From NCBI RefSeq assembly GCF_000328565.1, contig NC_019966.1:868001-932000 (forward strand): a stretch of DNA of 64,000 bases, written 5' to 3'. The translations under genes were made by a program, and so were the position numbers. Below, piece after piece: positions 33,053-42,487 of the stretch. The DNA comes from Mycobacterium sp. JS623. Its GTDB lineage: Bacteria; Actinomycetota; Actinomycetes; Mycobacteriales; Mycobacteriaceae. Within the stretch, counting starts at the first letter, position 1. Each line of letters opens with the position of its first letter. The notes under the pieces were generated by a model. It did not search any database. It was not told where the DNA came from and worked only from the letters and a program-made list of their open reading frames with translations.

Positions 33053-36000
33053 GCGACCAGCTCCGACACCGCCGTGATCAACGACGCCGGCGGCTGCCAA
33101 CTGAACACGCCTGCCGGCGCATCCGGCCCGCACATGCCGCGCAGGAACAGATACATCACGCCGCCCAGATGCGTCTCGGGATCGTAACCGGGCAGCCGCC
33201 ACCGCAGAAATCTATGCAGCACAACGCTGTACAGCAGCGCCTGCAGCGGATAATCCGAATGCAGCATCGCCTCGACCAGACGCGGCTGCGCGTAGTCTGC
33301 GGCCGTCAACGGGCGCGCCGGATCACCCAGCCAGTTCGTCTTGTAGTCGACCACCACATACCGGTCGCCAATCCGCAGCACCGCGTCCACCGAGCCCGAT
33401 AGGTAGCCCTTCAGCGGCTGCCCACCCAGCGCCACGCCCGTCAACCGATCGGCATACGACGCCAACGGATCGTCCTTCGGCAGACGTTCCCGGACCAGCT
33501 TGCCGACGTCGCGCAAATGTCCACCGGCCAAGGGGAATTCGAAGTCCATCTCGCGCATCCGATCCTGCAGGCCGATCTGCCGCAACGTCAGCCCGTCGGC
33601 CAGCGGCCCCAACGGGGTGTCATGCATCGGCACCATCGCCGCAGCCAACACCGAAGCCTCGACGTCGACCGGCCACCACACCGAGTGCTCCCGAATCTGC
33701 GCCTCGAGCTCCGCCGCGAGATCGGGCGCGAACGGGTCCGCCGTCTCCAACACCCCGTGTACCAGCGTGCCGAACTTCGCGCCCGACGGCAGGTCCGCCA
33801 TCGGCGACGGCACGTCATCGCCGGCCGCCGAGGACACCAGCGGTATCTCGGCGACCTCGTCGTCCAGCTCGACCACTTCCGGCTCGCTGCTCACCGGCGT
33901 CGCCTCGGCGTCGCGAATCAGACCGGAGTAGGACGTCCGCCGCCACGTCGTGTCGATGCCGCGGTGGAAGTGGCGGACGTCAAGGTCCGTTGGCGCCACC
34001 TCACCCGGCAATGCGGGCATCGGCGCAATCAGCGAGTCTTCGATCACCGGACCGCCCGCGGCTTCCCATTCCCGCAGCCGCGCCATCGCGTCGCCATCCG
34101 AAACCTTCGCTGGCTGAGCCGAATTCGGCACCTCCGCCTCACCCGGCCTACGGCCCCGCAACAATCGCGATAACCCGCCATTCGGCTCGTCACTGGACGG
34201 CGCCCACCACGCGACCACCTGAGACTGCGCGCGGGTGAGCGCCACGTACGTCAGCCGGCTGTCGTCACTGGCGTCCTCGGACCGGCCCAGCTTCACGACA
34301 GCGTTGTAGTCAGGGCTGTCGGGCCCGCCGATATGCAGGCACCGTGTTGCACCCTCGTGGTACAACACCAGCTCGGGATCCCTGACATGGCGGTTGAACG
34401 CAAACGGCAGATACACGACCGGGAACTCCAGGCCCTTCGCGGCGAACACCGTCATCACCTGCACAGCCGCGGCATCGTTGTCCAACCGGCGGGCGTGTTC
34501 CATTGCGCCACTTCGCTCGTCGCGCTGCGCACGCAGCCAGTCGCGCAGCGCGGGCAGGCTGAAGTGCTCGCGATGGGCCGCCTCCTGCAGCAATTGGGTC
34601 ACGTGCGACAGATCCGTCATCAACCGTTCGCCGCCCTGCCACGACAGCACCCGGTCGCCCATCCCGCTGAGCTGCGCGGCCTCGAAGATCGCGGCGACAC
34701 CACGCTCGCGGGCGTGACCGGCCCACTCCCGCAACGTTTCCGCCACGCGGTCGGTCAGCGCATCGCCACCGGACATCAGCGATTCCGCCGTCTCGCCGAA
34801 AAACATCGTTGCCGCAGCGGCGCGCACCATGCCGGGGCGGTGCGGCTGGTCGAATGCCTCCAGCAGACACAGCCAATCCTCGGCGGCATCCGATCCGAAG
34901 ATGTCGGAGTCGCCGGTGTAAACCGCAGGAATGCCCGCTTCGCACAACGCCTGGTAGCAGGCGCGGGCGTCGACGTGCTTCTCGACGATCACCGCGATGT
35001 CGCCCGCACAGATCGGATTACCGTCGAATGTCGCCCCACTCGTCAGCAGGCTGCCGATGTCGGCAGCCATATCGCGGGGAATATGCGAGCGCAGGTCGCC
35101 GATGAGTAGCGCCCGAGTCCCACTGCGGCCCAGTGTCTCCCGATGCACGACGCGAAGTCGGAACGGCTCGCCTGCGCCTTTCAGCCGCGATCCGACGTGG
35201 TGAGCGTCGACGTCGTGGACGATGATGCGTGGATCACCGAGTTCGGCGCCTTTCAGCATGACCTGCAAGCGGCCGACGAGATCGCCGTCGCTGCGCCAGT
35301 TCGTGCTGAGGGTCTTCTGCACACCCGCCGTTGCGGCCGCGTCGAGATACGTGACGATGTCGCCGCCGCGAAACGAATAGATCGCCTGCTTGGGGTCACC
35401 GATCAGGATCAGCGTTGAGCGGCCCGTGAACGCGCGGTCGATCACCTTCCATTGCACCGGGTCGGTGTCCTGGAACTCGTCGACCAATACGATCGGCCAT
35501 CGCTGATGCATCCGCACCTGGGCCGGTGAGTCGTCGGCATCCAGTGCATCGGCCAACCGGCTGAGCAGGTCGTCGTAGCCAAGAATGCCGCGCTGCCGCT
35601 TCCGCTTATCCAGCTCAACCACAACATCTTTGGCGAAGCTGACGCAGACCGCCGCGCGTGAGTCGGGGTCGGCGCCCTGAGGGCGCAATTCCGTCGCCGG
35701 CTTGTTGACAACCTCGCGGGCCAGCCGCAGCGCGTCGGGGTATGCCAACAGCGGGTCCTCGCGCTCGCGGCCGAAGTGCCGCAAGTACAAGTCGTCGACG
35801 ATCTCGGTGACCAGCTCGTCGAGGCTCTCCACCAATGTCACCCCGGCGTCGGTATCGCCCGCGACACCCAACGAACGCAGCACCAGCTGACAGAACTGAT
35901 GCGTGGTAGCGATCGTCGCGGCATCGAACGCGGCCAAGGCATCTCGCAGCCGTCGACGGCGGTCCGGTAGCTCCTCCGCGGCTGCGGCATCGACGAGCTG

Positions 36001-36204
36001 GCGGCGCACGCGATCGCGCAACTCTTGCGTCGCCGCCCTGCTGAACGTGATGAGCAGCATCTGGTCCAGTGTCGCGACACCTTCGGCGACATACCGCGTG
36101 ACCAAACTGGCCAGCGCGAACGTCTTGCCGGTGCCCGCGCTTGCCTCCAACACCGTGGTCGACCGCGGCTGGGGAAGCGGACCCGACAGATCGAAGCTGT
36201 CCAT
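33049..36204 (-). CDS. recB: RecBCD subunit beta, RecB helicase-nuclease
   Basis: 1051 residues. It combines a superfamily 1A 3'-5' helicase (Walker A LEASAGTGKTFALASLV about 25-40; LVDEFQDTDPVQW; LIGDPKQAIYSFRGGD; LTYVALTRAQSQVVAWW) with a C-terminal nuclease domain whose metal-binding motif is present (GSVDAVLRIGDRYVVVDYKTNW, about 960-985). The ATG at 36204 shares one base with the recC stop and is chosen over an upstream start that would lie within recC. It overlaps recD by 4 bp. Complete and apparently functional. Confidence 0.95.
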   Translation of the reverse strand: MDSFDLSGPLPQPRSTTVLEASAGTGKTFALASLVTRYVAEGVATLDQMLLITFSRAATQELRDRVRRQLVDAAAAEELPDRRRRLRDALAAFDAATIATTHQFCQLVLRSLGVAGDTDAGVTLVESLDELVTEIVDDLYLRHFGREREDPLLAYPDALRLAREVVNKPATELRPQGADPDSRAAVCVSFAKDVVVELDKRKRQRGILGYDDLLSRLADALDADDSPAQVRMHQRWPIVLVDEFQDTDPVQWKVIDRAFTGRSTLILIGDPKQAIYSFRGGDIVTYLDAAATAGVQKTLSTNWRSDGDLVGRLQVMLKGAELGDPRIIVHDVDAHHVGSRLKGAGEPFRLRVVHRETLGRSGTRALLIGDLRSHIPRDMAADIGSLLTSGATFDGNPICAGDIAVIVEKHVDARACYQALCEAGIPAVYTGDSDIFGSDAAEDWLCLLEAFDQPHRPGMVRAAAATMFFGETAESLMSGGDALTDRVAETLREWAGHARERGVAAIFEAAQLSGMGDRVLSWQGGERLMTDLSHVTQLLQEAAHREHFSLPALRDWLRAQRDERSGAMEHARRLDNDAAAVQVMTVFAAKGLEFPVVYLPFAFNRHVRDPELVLYHEGATRCLHIGGPDSPDYNAVVKLGRSEDASDDSRLTYVALTRAQSQVVAWWAPSSDEPNGGLSRLLRGRRPGEAEVPNSAQPAKVSDGDAMARLREWEAAGGPVIEDSLIAPMPALPGEVAPTDLDVRHFHRGIDTTWRRTSYSGLIRDAEATPVSSEPEVVELDDEVAEIPLVSSAAGDDVPSPMADLPSGAKFGTLVHGVLETADPFAPDLAAELEAQIREHSVWWPVDVEASVLAAAMVPMHDTPLGPLADGLTLRQIGLQDRMREMDFEFPLAGGHLRDVGKLVRERLPKDDPLASYADRLTGVALGGQPLKGYLSGSVDAVLRIGDRYVVVDYKTNWLGDPARPLTAADYAQPRLVEAMLHSDYPLQALLYSVVLHRFLRWRLPGYDPETHLGGVMYLFLRGMCGPDAPAGVFSWQPPASLITAVSELVA

Positions 36205-39200
36205 CACCCGAGCGCGTTCAACATCGGTAACCACAGCCGGCTGGCGTACTCGTCGAGTCCGCGATTGATGAGCTCAGACAGCCAGGCGCCCTTGCCGAAT
36301 GCCCGCTCGTGCGCCTTCTCGGCGTCTTCGCCGGGGTAGCGATCGGAGCGCCACCGATACATCGCGGCTCGCTCGGGATCGCCGTGCGTGTGTTTGGCCT
36401 CCGCCCACGCGTAGGACGTCTTGATCGGAAGCGGCAGCGGCTCACGCCGTCCTGCGTCGTAGATGGCGACAAGGTCGGCGAGCAGTTCGACGGCCGAGTC
36501 CGCCGAACGGCCCAGCACCTCCTCGCGCGGCGTCGTGCCGCGTTTGGGCCGGCCGATGACGATCGCCGACCAGTCGGTGCGCGGCGCGTGAGCGAGCAAC
36601 GCCAGCAACGGAATCCATGACTGCAGCAGATGGCGACCATCGAGCTTGGAGTACGTCACCGCTACGAGTCGTTCGCTGAACACCGGTGACACAGTGCCGG
36701 TCAACCGTCGACCGTCGAGGTCGATGTCGACGTCGATGGCCCGCGATGCGACGCCGCGGTAGTGCCGCCCGACTTCCGCCAACAGCGCCGCCTGGTCGCG
36801 GATCTCGGTGGCCTTGCGCCAGCCCAGCCGACCGGGCGGCAGTGTGCCGCGCCGCCATTCGGCCTCCCGAGCTTGATCGGACTGCATGCCGTCGAGCATG
36901 TCGCGCAGCATGCGGTCGCCGACCGTCCACTCCTCGAGCGCGTTGATGTCAACTGGCATGGCGTCCTCGACCCCGTCGATCTCCCACGGCAGCGTGTAGT
37001 CCAGTGCGCGGAAGAACCCCTTTACCGGATCCCGGAAGAACGCGGCAAGGTCAGCGAGCACCACGTCCTCGGTCGGCGGCGCTGGCAACGGGCCGGAGAT
37101 GAAGGGTGGCTTCTCGGCGCGGCCGGCGGAGCGCACGCGTGCGGCCCTCAGCACCGTCGGGTCAAAGGTGAATGGTTTATCAGGGATCAGGTCACCGGGA
37201 ACGACATTGCGAGTATCGAAGGGCTGCAACGGGTGTCGGACGACAACCGCGTCGCGCACTGGCTCAGCCGTGGTCAGGTCCAGCGCGTCGAGCAGCTCGG
37301 CCAGCGGCACCGCGGGCGGGCGTTCGTGCCCGGAGTATTCGTTGGCGCCGGTATACGTGATCACGAGGTGCTCGGTGGTGGCCTGGATAGCGTCGAGCAG
37401 CAATTGCCGGTCCTCAGAACGGATATCGCGCTCGCCGGTCATCGGATTGCGCGCCAGCACGTCGTCGCCGTCGACCACACCGAGCCGGGGGAACACCCCG
37501 TCATCGAGACCGACCAAACAGACCACCCGGTGCGGCACCGACCGCATCGGCACCATCGTGCAGACCGTCAACGTGCCGGTCCGGAAGTTGGCGCGGGTAG
37601 GCCGACCGGCGAGATGGCGCTCCAGGAGCGCCTTGATGTCGGGCAGCCGCATGACTGTCTCGGCGCGCGGGCCGGCTTGGCGCAGCACCTCGTTGAATTC
37701 GCGTTGCAGCTGACTGGTCTGCCACGCGTCGTCATCGTTGACCCTGGCCAGCAGATCGATGCCGTGCTCCAGCGCGGTCAGCCACTCGCGCAATGGCCGT
37801 GTGCCGGTGAGTGATTCGACGACGCGGTGCAACCGGTCGATGTACTCCGCGAGGCGGCCAGCCAGTTCGACGCGGTTACTACTGACGTCGTCGAGCGGCA
37901 GCGTGGTGTCGAGCCAGGCGTGCGAATCGTCGGACATCGCGACGCCCGCGAGGACACGGTCGATGCCGAATCGCCAAGTGTTCTGGATGAAGTCGACGCC
38001 GAACGGCTGCCTGTCCTCCTTGTCGAAACCCCAGCGGATGTTGGCTTCGCGTACCCAGCGGGTGATGTCCTCGAGGTCGTCGTCACTGAACTCGAAGCGC
38101 GCCCGCACCGGCGCCGCGGCCGCGAGGTTGAGCACCTCGCTGGACGTGGCCCGGCTGCCCGCGAGGCTGAGTAGTTGGCTCGCGACGCCGAGCAGCGGGT
38201 TGGTTTGGACCAGCGACCGGTCGGCCAGCCTGACCCGCAGTCGGTGCGCGGGGTGCACGCCGTGGATCATGTCGCCGAGGCCGAAACCGGCGACGATCAG
38301 CGGCGCGTAGGTCTCGATGTCCGGGCACATGACGAGGATGTCGCGTGGCTCCAGGGTGGGGTCGTCGGAGAGCAGGCCGAGCAGGACCTCGCGCAGCACG
38401 TCGATCTGGCGGGCCGGGCCGTGGCAGCTGTGCACTTGGATGGAGCGATCTGTTGGCGTGTGCGTGCGGCCGGCGGGTCTGACCGCATTGGCGGCGATGT
38501 CCGACTGCAGCCAGCCGAGCAGAGTGTCGGGATGCGTTGAGCCACCGAGACATTCGTCGGTGTCCGGGTCTACGGGCAGACCGCGCTGAAGCTCGCGCAA
38601 ATCACGGCCGAGGGTGGCCAGCAGCGGGTGCGCGACGTTGCGGTGGCTGGTGTCGTCGCGGCGGGGGATGGGGCCACGGTCGGTGTCGAGCTTCTGCCAG
38701 AGGTCGTCGCTCGGGTGGGGCAGCCAGAGATGGAGATGGTGGTGGGTGGCCAGGGCGGTGAGCAGCTCGACCTCGGTGGACGGCAGCCGGGTGTGCCCGA
38801 ACAGCGACAGCCGCTCCGGCAGGTCCAGCGGTGATTCCTGCAGTCGCGCAAGGGTTTTCGCGTGGCGAACATGCGGGGGGTCGGCGTCGACCTTGTCGAG
38901 CAGCGCGCGCCACAGCGGCGGCTGCCAGTCGAGATCCGATGCGATGTAACCGTCGGCATCACGTTCCCAGTCGATCAGCAGTTGCGGGCGCTGCCGAGCG
39001 TAGGAGGCGAACAGGCCGGCGAGTCGACGGGCGACGGCGTAGCGCCGGCCCTGGCGCAGCTCCTTTTCCTCGCCGGCTTCGAAGTGGCCGAGATGCGTGG
39101 CCAACGTCTTGCACCAGTCCGCGGTGCAGCTGGCGTCGATGACCTCGAGCAGCGGCCAGACCATCGCGTCGGGCGACCAGGGGTCGTCGTCGATGGTGCC

Positions 39201-39440
39201 GGTGATCTCGGCGATCAGGGAGTGCGGATTGCGGAACGAGATGCCTGCGCAGATGCCGTCGTGCCCGGCACCGCGCCCGAGGATGTGGGACAGCCGCTGG
39301 CTCAGCCACCGTTCGACGCCTTTGGCGGGGACGATGATCAGCTCGTCGGCGAAGGGGTCGGGTAGGGGAGTGGACAGCAGATGGCCGAGGGAGTCGGCGA
39401 GGAGATCGGTGCGCTCAGCGCGGTGGAGGTGCAGGCCCAT
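36204..39440 (-). CDS. recC: RecBCD subunit gamma, RecC
   Basis: 1078 residues, matching mycobacterial RecC length. RecC is the scaffold that splits the DNA strands and scans for recombination signals; it retains a helicase-like and a nuclease-like fold that are inactive. Recognisable text includes LIIVPAKGVERWLSQRLSHILG at the start, SCHGPARQIDVLREVLLGLLSDDPTLEPRDILVMCPDIETYAPLI (about 340-390), VCLVGLDDGVFPR (about 670), and LPLPIKTSYAWAEAK near the end. It is the first gene of the recC-recB-recD operon and begins six bases after a truncated HD-domain gene. Confidence 0.94.
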   Translation of the reverse strand: MGLHLHRAERTDLLADSLGHLLSTPLPDPFADELIIVPAKGVERWLSQRLSHILGRGAGHDGICAGISFRNPHSLIAEITGTIDDDPWSPDAMVWPLLEVIDASCTADWCKTLATHLGHFEAGEEKELRQGRRYAVARRLAGLFASYARQRPQLLIDWERDADGYIASDLDWQPPLWRALLDKVDADPPHVRHAKTLARLQESPLDLPERLSLFGHTRLPSTEVELLTALATHHHLHLWLPHPSDDLWQKLDTDRGPIPRRDDTSHRNVAHPLLATLGRDLRELQRGLPVDPDTDECLGGSTHPDTLLGWLQSDIAANAVRPAGRTHTPTDRSIQVHSCHGPARQIDVLREVLLGLLSDDPTLEPRDILVMCPDIETYAPLIVAGFGLGDMIHGVHPAHRLRVRLADRSLVQTNPLLGVASQLLSLAGSRATSSEVLNLAAAAPVRARFEFSDDDLEDITRWVREANIRWGFDKEDRQPFGVDFIQNTWRFGIDRVLAGVAMSDDSHAWLDTTLPLDDVSSNRVELAGRLAEYIDRLHRVVESLTGTRPLREWLTALEHGIDLLARVNDDDAWQTSQLQREFNEVLRQAGPRAETVMRLPDIKALLERHLAGRPTRANFRTGTLTVCTMVPMRSVPHRVVCLVGLDDGVFPRLGVVDGDDVLARNPMTGERDIRSEDRQLLLDAIQATTEHLVITYTGANEYSGHERPPAVPLAELLDALDLTTAEPVRDAVVVRHPLQPFDTRNVVPGDLIPDKPFTFDPTVLRAARVRSAGRAEKPPFISGPLPAPPTEDVVLADLAAFFRDPVKGFFRALDYTLPWEIDGVEDAMPVDINALEEWTVGDRMLRDMLDGMQSDQAREAEWRRGTLPPGRLGWRKATEIRDQAALLAEVGRHYRGVASRAIDVDIDLDGRRLTGTVSPVFSERLVAVTYSKLDGRHLLQSWIPLLALLAHAPRTDWSAIVIGRPKRGTTPREEVLGRSADSAVELLADLVAIYDAGRREPLPLPIKTSYAWAEAKHTHGDPERAAMYRWRSDRYPGEDAEKAHERAFGKGAWLSELINRGLDEYASRLWLPMLNALG

Positions 39441-39446
39441 CGAGGG

Positions 39447-39707
39447 TCAGACTAGGACGAACTTGGTCCGGATCTCGTCCAGCGTCGGTGGACCGCCCTG
39501 ATCCTCGACGGCGTCGTGCAACAGGGCCGCGATGGCCTGTGCTTCGGAGCCGCCGTCGTTGATAACCAGAGCGGCCACGCTCAGGAGATGGCCGACGTAT
39601 GGGATGTCGCCACCCTTACGCGCCTGGCTGTGGTGCTTGCGCTCGGCGTAGACGAGCGCGTGGGAAAACAGGTCGGTCAATTTGGGTGTCGAGGTCTGCT
39701 CACTCAC
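39447..39707 (-). pseudogene. Truncated HD-domain phosphohydrolase gene
   Basis: 86 residues from GTG 39707. The sequence LVYAERKHHSQARKGGDIPYVGHLLSVAALVINDGG...AIAALLHDAVEDQGGPPTLDEIRTKF matches the N-terminal half of small RelA/SpoT-like HD hydrolases, with the metal-binding H...HD motif. In the family, as I remember it, the protein continues for about another 100 residues after this helix. Here it ends with VLV and a stop seven bases before the recC start. It may be a decayed gene joined to recC by a deletion, or a minimal HD protein that is still translated and coupled to recC. Confidence 0.6.
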
Positions 39708-39769
39708 GGTTCGATTTGCCCCCTTTCAGTCCGACCATAGCCGCAGGGGGTGACATGGATATCTGCCGC

Positions 39770-40432
39770 TCAGTTTCCCGCGAACCACGCCGTCGTCACC
39801 GCGTGCCGTCGCGGCGACTCGAACGGCGTGTCACGCGGACCCAGCTCGCCGACTCGTACCACCCATGCCGGCCCGGACCGGTCGATCGCCGACACCGGAT
39901 CGTCGCCCGCCGCGATGAGCACACCCATAGACGTCTTGCCCGGATTGCATCCGTACGCCGGCACCATGTCGTCGGCCCTTGCGCCCCAATCGATTCCGTC
40001 GGGCAGGATGCACCGTGTGCCGTCGTCGAGCTGCAGCGCGAACGGCATCGGCGTCGCGGGCGGATCCACCGCCGGTAGCGCGCCCGGCTTTGCGAATCGA
40101 CGCAGCCCCTTGGTCCACGGATCCGCCAGACACAACACGAAGGCGGGTGCCGGCCAACACACTTGCGCCGCGGCCTGCGCCGGCTCGCACGCATAGACGT
40201 TGGAGGCCACTGCCGCCGGCGACGGTCCCGGGCAGCCTGACAGGTTCGGCGAGCCCTGCCGATTCACCACCTGATACCCATTGACCGGCTCGCCGTTTGC
40301 ACCGACGGCCGCGACCGTGATCGTGACCGTCGCGCCCGGCGCCGCGTGACCCGGTATGGGCAGCGCGAGAACCCCGACGAGCGTCACCCCAACCGACGCT
40401 CGTAGCCAACCGAGAGCACGCCGCCGCAGCAC
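39770..40432 (-). CDS. Secreted protein of unknown function
   Basis: About 220 residues with a signal peptide (MLRRRALGWLRASVGVTLVGVLALPIPGHA, cleavage before APGATVTITV). The mature part begins with a beta-rich region (VTITVAAVGANGEPVNGYQVVNRQG) and has six cysteines (CPGPSP, ACEP, CWPAP, CLADP, CILPDG, GCNPGK), suggesting three disulfides. I do not recognise the family. GTG 40432 is chosen because GGAGG lies five bases upstream; GTG 40444 in frame sits on top of that site. Confidence 0.65.
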   Translation of the reverse strand: MLRRRALGWLRASVGVTLVGVLALPIPGHAAPGATVTITVAAVGANGEPVNGYQVVNRQGSPNLSGCPGPSPAAVASNVYACEPAQAAAQVCWPAPAFVLCLADPWTKGLRRFAKPGALPAVDPPATPMPFALQLDDGTRCILPDGIDWGARADDMVPAYGCNPGKTSMGVLIAAGDDPVSAIDRSGPAWVVRVGELGPRDTPFESPRRHAVTTAWFAGN

Positions 40433-40549
40433 GAGAGCCTCCACCTCCAGGATGGCTCATTCCGCAACTTGATAACCGGGAATGGCCTGATCGATACGCA
40501 CGGCTGATGCACCACCGCGCGGCCGACGAGCGCACCGACTGCGAGGCGC

Positions 40550-41233
40550 TCAGCCCTGTTGCACCACGTTGTTTCCGGAGTTATTGATGTCCGGGGAGCC
40601 GGAGTGGTACGTCACTGTGTTCTCGACGCCTGACGCGCTTATCCGGTCCGATGTGTCGAGCGTGACCTTGTTCTGCATGCCCGACACCGAAACCATCGTG
40701 CAGTGCCCGGTGATCGTCACCGTGTTCGAGACACCACTGATGCTCACCGGGTTGTCGTTGCATTCGAGCGTCTTGTTCGCGCCCATGCCAGCGACGCTGA
40801 GCTGGCTACCGGGCGGCGCCGCAGTGGGCTGCGAGGGCGCATTCGGCATCGAGGGCATCGACGGCATGCTCGGAATGCTTGGGATGGAGATGCCGGGGAA
40901 GCTCGGGATCTCGCGCGTCGCCTTGTTCATGACAACGAAGCCCACGCCCCCGGCCACGATCAGGAACACGATGGCAATGCCTGCGAACACCCCCCACGGA
41001 ATGCCCGCCGACGACTTCGCCTGCGGCGGTGGCGCCCAGGGAGCGCCGTATCCCGGCGGTGTGTACGGGCCCTGTGCCTGCGGGGGCATCGGCGGCAATG
41101 GCGGCGGCGCGTACGCCTGATCTGGTGCGGTGTACGGCGTTGTCCCCGTCCCCAGTTCGGTCGCCCGCGCCGTATCGGCGAGCGGTTGCTCGAGCGCCCT
41201 GATTCGGGCCTCGGGGTCGTCCTGCGGATTCAT
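40550..41233 (-). CDS. DUF3060 membrane-anchored protein
   Basis: About 227 residues. A cytoplasmic N-terminus (NPQDDPEARIRALEQPLADTARATELG) leads to a Pro/Gly/Tyr-rich stretch and a single membrane helix (GVFAGIAIVFLIVAGGVGFVVM, about 95-117). Outside is a short-period repeat (IPSIPSMPSMPSMPNAPSQP) and a DUF3060 beta-repeat domain (LECNDNPVSISGVSNTVTITGHCTMVSVSGMQNKVTLDTSDRISASGVENTVTYHSG). It is widespread in mycobacteria with unknown function. ATG 41233 is taken as start; the open frame upstream lacks the family pattern. It diverges from the flavoprotein gene. Confidence 0.8.
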   Translation of the reverse strand: MNPQDDPEARIRALEQPLADTARATELGTGTTPYTAPDQAYAPPPLPPMPPQAQGPYTPPGYGAPWAPPPQAKSSAGIPWGVFAGIAIVFLIVAGGVGFVVMNKATREIPSFPGISIPSIPSMPSMPSMPNAPSQPTAAPPGSQLSVAGMGANKTLECNDNPVSISGVSNTVTITGHCTMVSVSGMQNKVTLDTSDRISASGVENTVTYHSGSPDINNSGNNVVQQG

Positions 41234-41329
41234 GCGCAGATGTTCCCACACGCGGTGGGCGACCTCAACGAATGTGACAATTTGCTGACGAGGCGTTCGC
41301 AACGCCCTCCGAAGTGGTACTCAAGAAGT

Positions 41330-42487
41330 GTGGTGGCAGCGGGTTTCATCGCCATCGGCAGTGGTCCGGCAGGGTTAAGCGCGGCGGAGACGTTCCGCAG
41401 CAAGCACCCCCATATTCCCGTGCGAATTCTGAGCACCGACCCCGCCCTGCCGTACGCCAAGCCGCCGCTGAGCAAGGCCTTTCTTTGCGGCCGCGAAGCC
41501 AAACTCGACCTGCACAGCGCAGGCTGGTTCGCCCGCCACGACGTCGAGCTGATCCGCGGCATCACTGTCGACCACATCGACCTGGCCCACCAGGAAGTCG
41601 TCACCGAGGGCGGCCGCCGCTATCCCTACTGGCATCTGGTGTTGGGCTGCGGCGCCAACGCCGTCCCGCTCGCCATTCCCGGCGCCGAAGCTGCGCTACC
41701 GCTGCGGTCGTTCGCCGACGCGCTCATCCTGCGGATGGCGGCCCGTACCGCCGACTCCGCGGTCGTGATCGGCGGCGGGCTGATCGGCTGCGAAGCCGCC
41801 GCCACGCTTGCCGCCCGCGGCGTGCCCACCACGATGGTGGCTGCCGAACCCGTGCCGCTGCAGCGTCGGTTCGGCGACCAGGTCGGCGAACGCGTCGCAA
41901 AGATCCTGTCCGACAACGGGGTTCGCTTCATTGGGTCGACCACCGTGACCGCAATCGACGACACCCGCGTCCACCTCGACACCGGTGCCAGCGTCGACGG
42001 TGACGTCGTCGTTTCCGCCACGGGCGTGCGCCCCGATCCGCACCTGGCCGCCAACGCCGGCCTGGAGACCTCCGATGGCCGCATCGTGGTCAACGAACAC
42101 ATGCACACCTCAGCGCTGAATGTCTATGCCGCGGGCGATGTCGCATTGGCCTACAACGTCACCGCGGGCCGGCGCATCCGTGCCGAGCATTGGCGCGACG
42201 CCGCGCAGCAGGGCCGCATCGCCGGCCTGTCCGCGGCCCGCCATCCTGCCGCGTGGCGCAAGGTGCCCGAATTCGCCTGCACCATTGGTGAATCCACACT
42301 GAAGTACTGCGGCTGGGGCATCGACTACGACCACGCCAGGCTCGTCGATCACCGCGACGGGTTCACGGTTTACTACGAGTCGGGCGACGATCTCGTCGGG
42401 GTTCTCACACTCAACGCCGACGACGACTACCGCCGCGCTACAACCAATCTCGTCGCCGGAACATCCAGTACAGTGCGATCACAATAA
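41330..42487 (+). CDS. Ferredoxin reductase-like FAD/NAD(P) oxidoreductase
   Basis: About 385 residues. The FAD-binding dinucleotide fold is at the start (FIAIGSGPAGLSAAETF), a second NAD(P)-binding fold lies at about 145 (AVVIGGGLIGCEAAATLAARG), and the FAD-contacting segment is NVYAAGDVALAYN (about 265), giving the layout of putidaredoxin/rhodocoxin reductase-type enzymes that feed electrons to ferredoxins and P450s. YAKPPLSKAFL matches the family's PYxRPPLSK motif. No ferredoxin or P450 gene is adjacent. GTG 41330 or the next codon GTG 41333 is the start. Its 3' end overlaps the CorA gene convergently by 50 bp. Confidence 0.87.
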   Translation: MVAAGFIAIGSGPAGLSAAETFRSKHPHIPVRILSTDPALPYAKPPLSKAFLCGREAKLDLHSAGWFARHDVELIRGITVDHIDLAHQEVVTEGGRRYPYWHLVLGCGANAVPLAIPGAEAALPLRSFADALILRMAARTADSAVVIGGGLIGCEAAATLAARGVPTTMVAAEPVPLQRRFGDQVGERVAKILSDNGVRFIGSTTVTAIDDTRVHLDTGASVDGDVVVSATGVRPDPHLAANAGLETSDGRIVVNEHMHTSALNVYAAGDVALAYNVTAGRRIRAEHWRDAAQQGRIAGLSAARHPAAWRKVPEFACTIGESTLKYCGWGIDYDHARLVDHRDGFTVYYESGDDLVGVLTLNADDDYRRATTNLVAGTSSTVRSQ

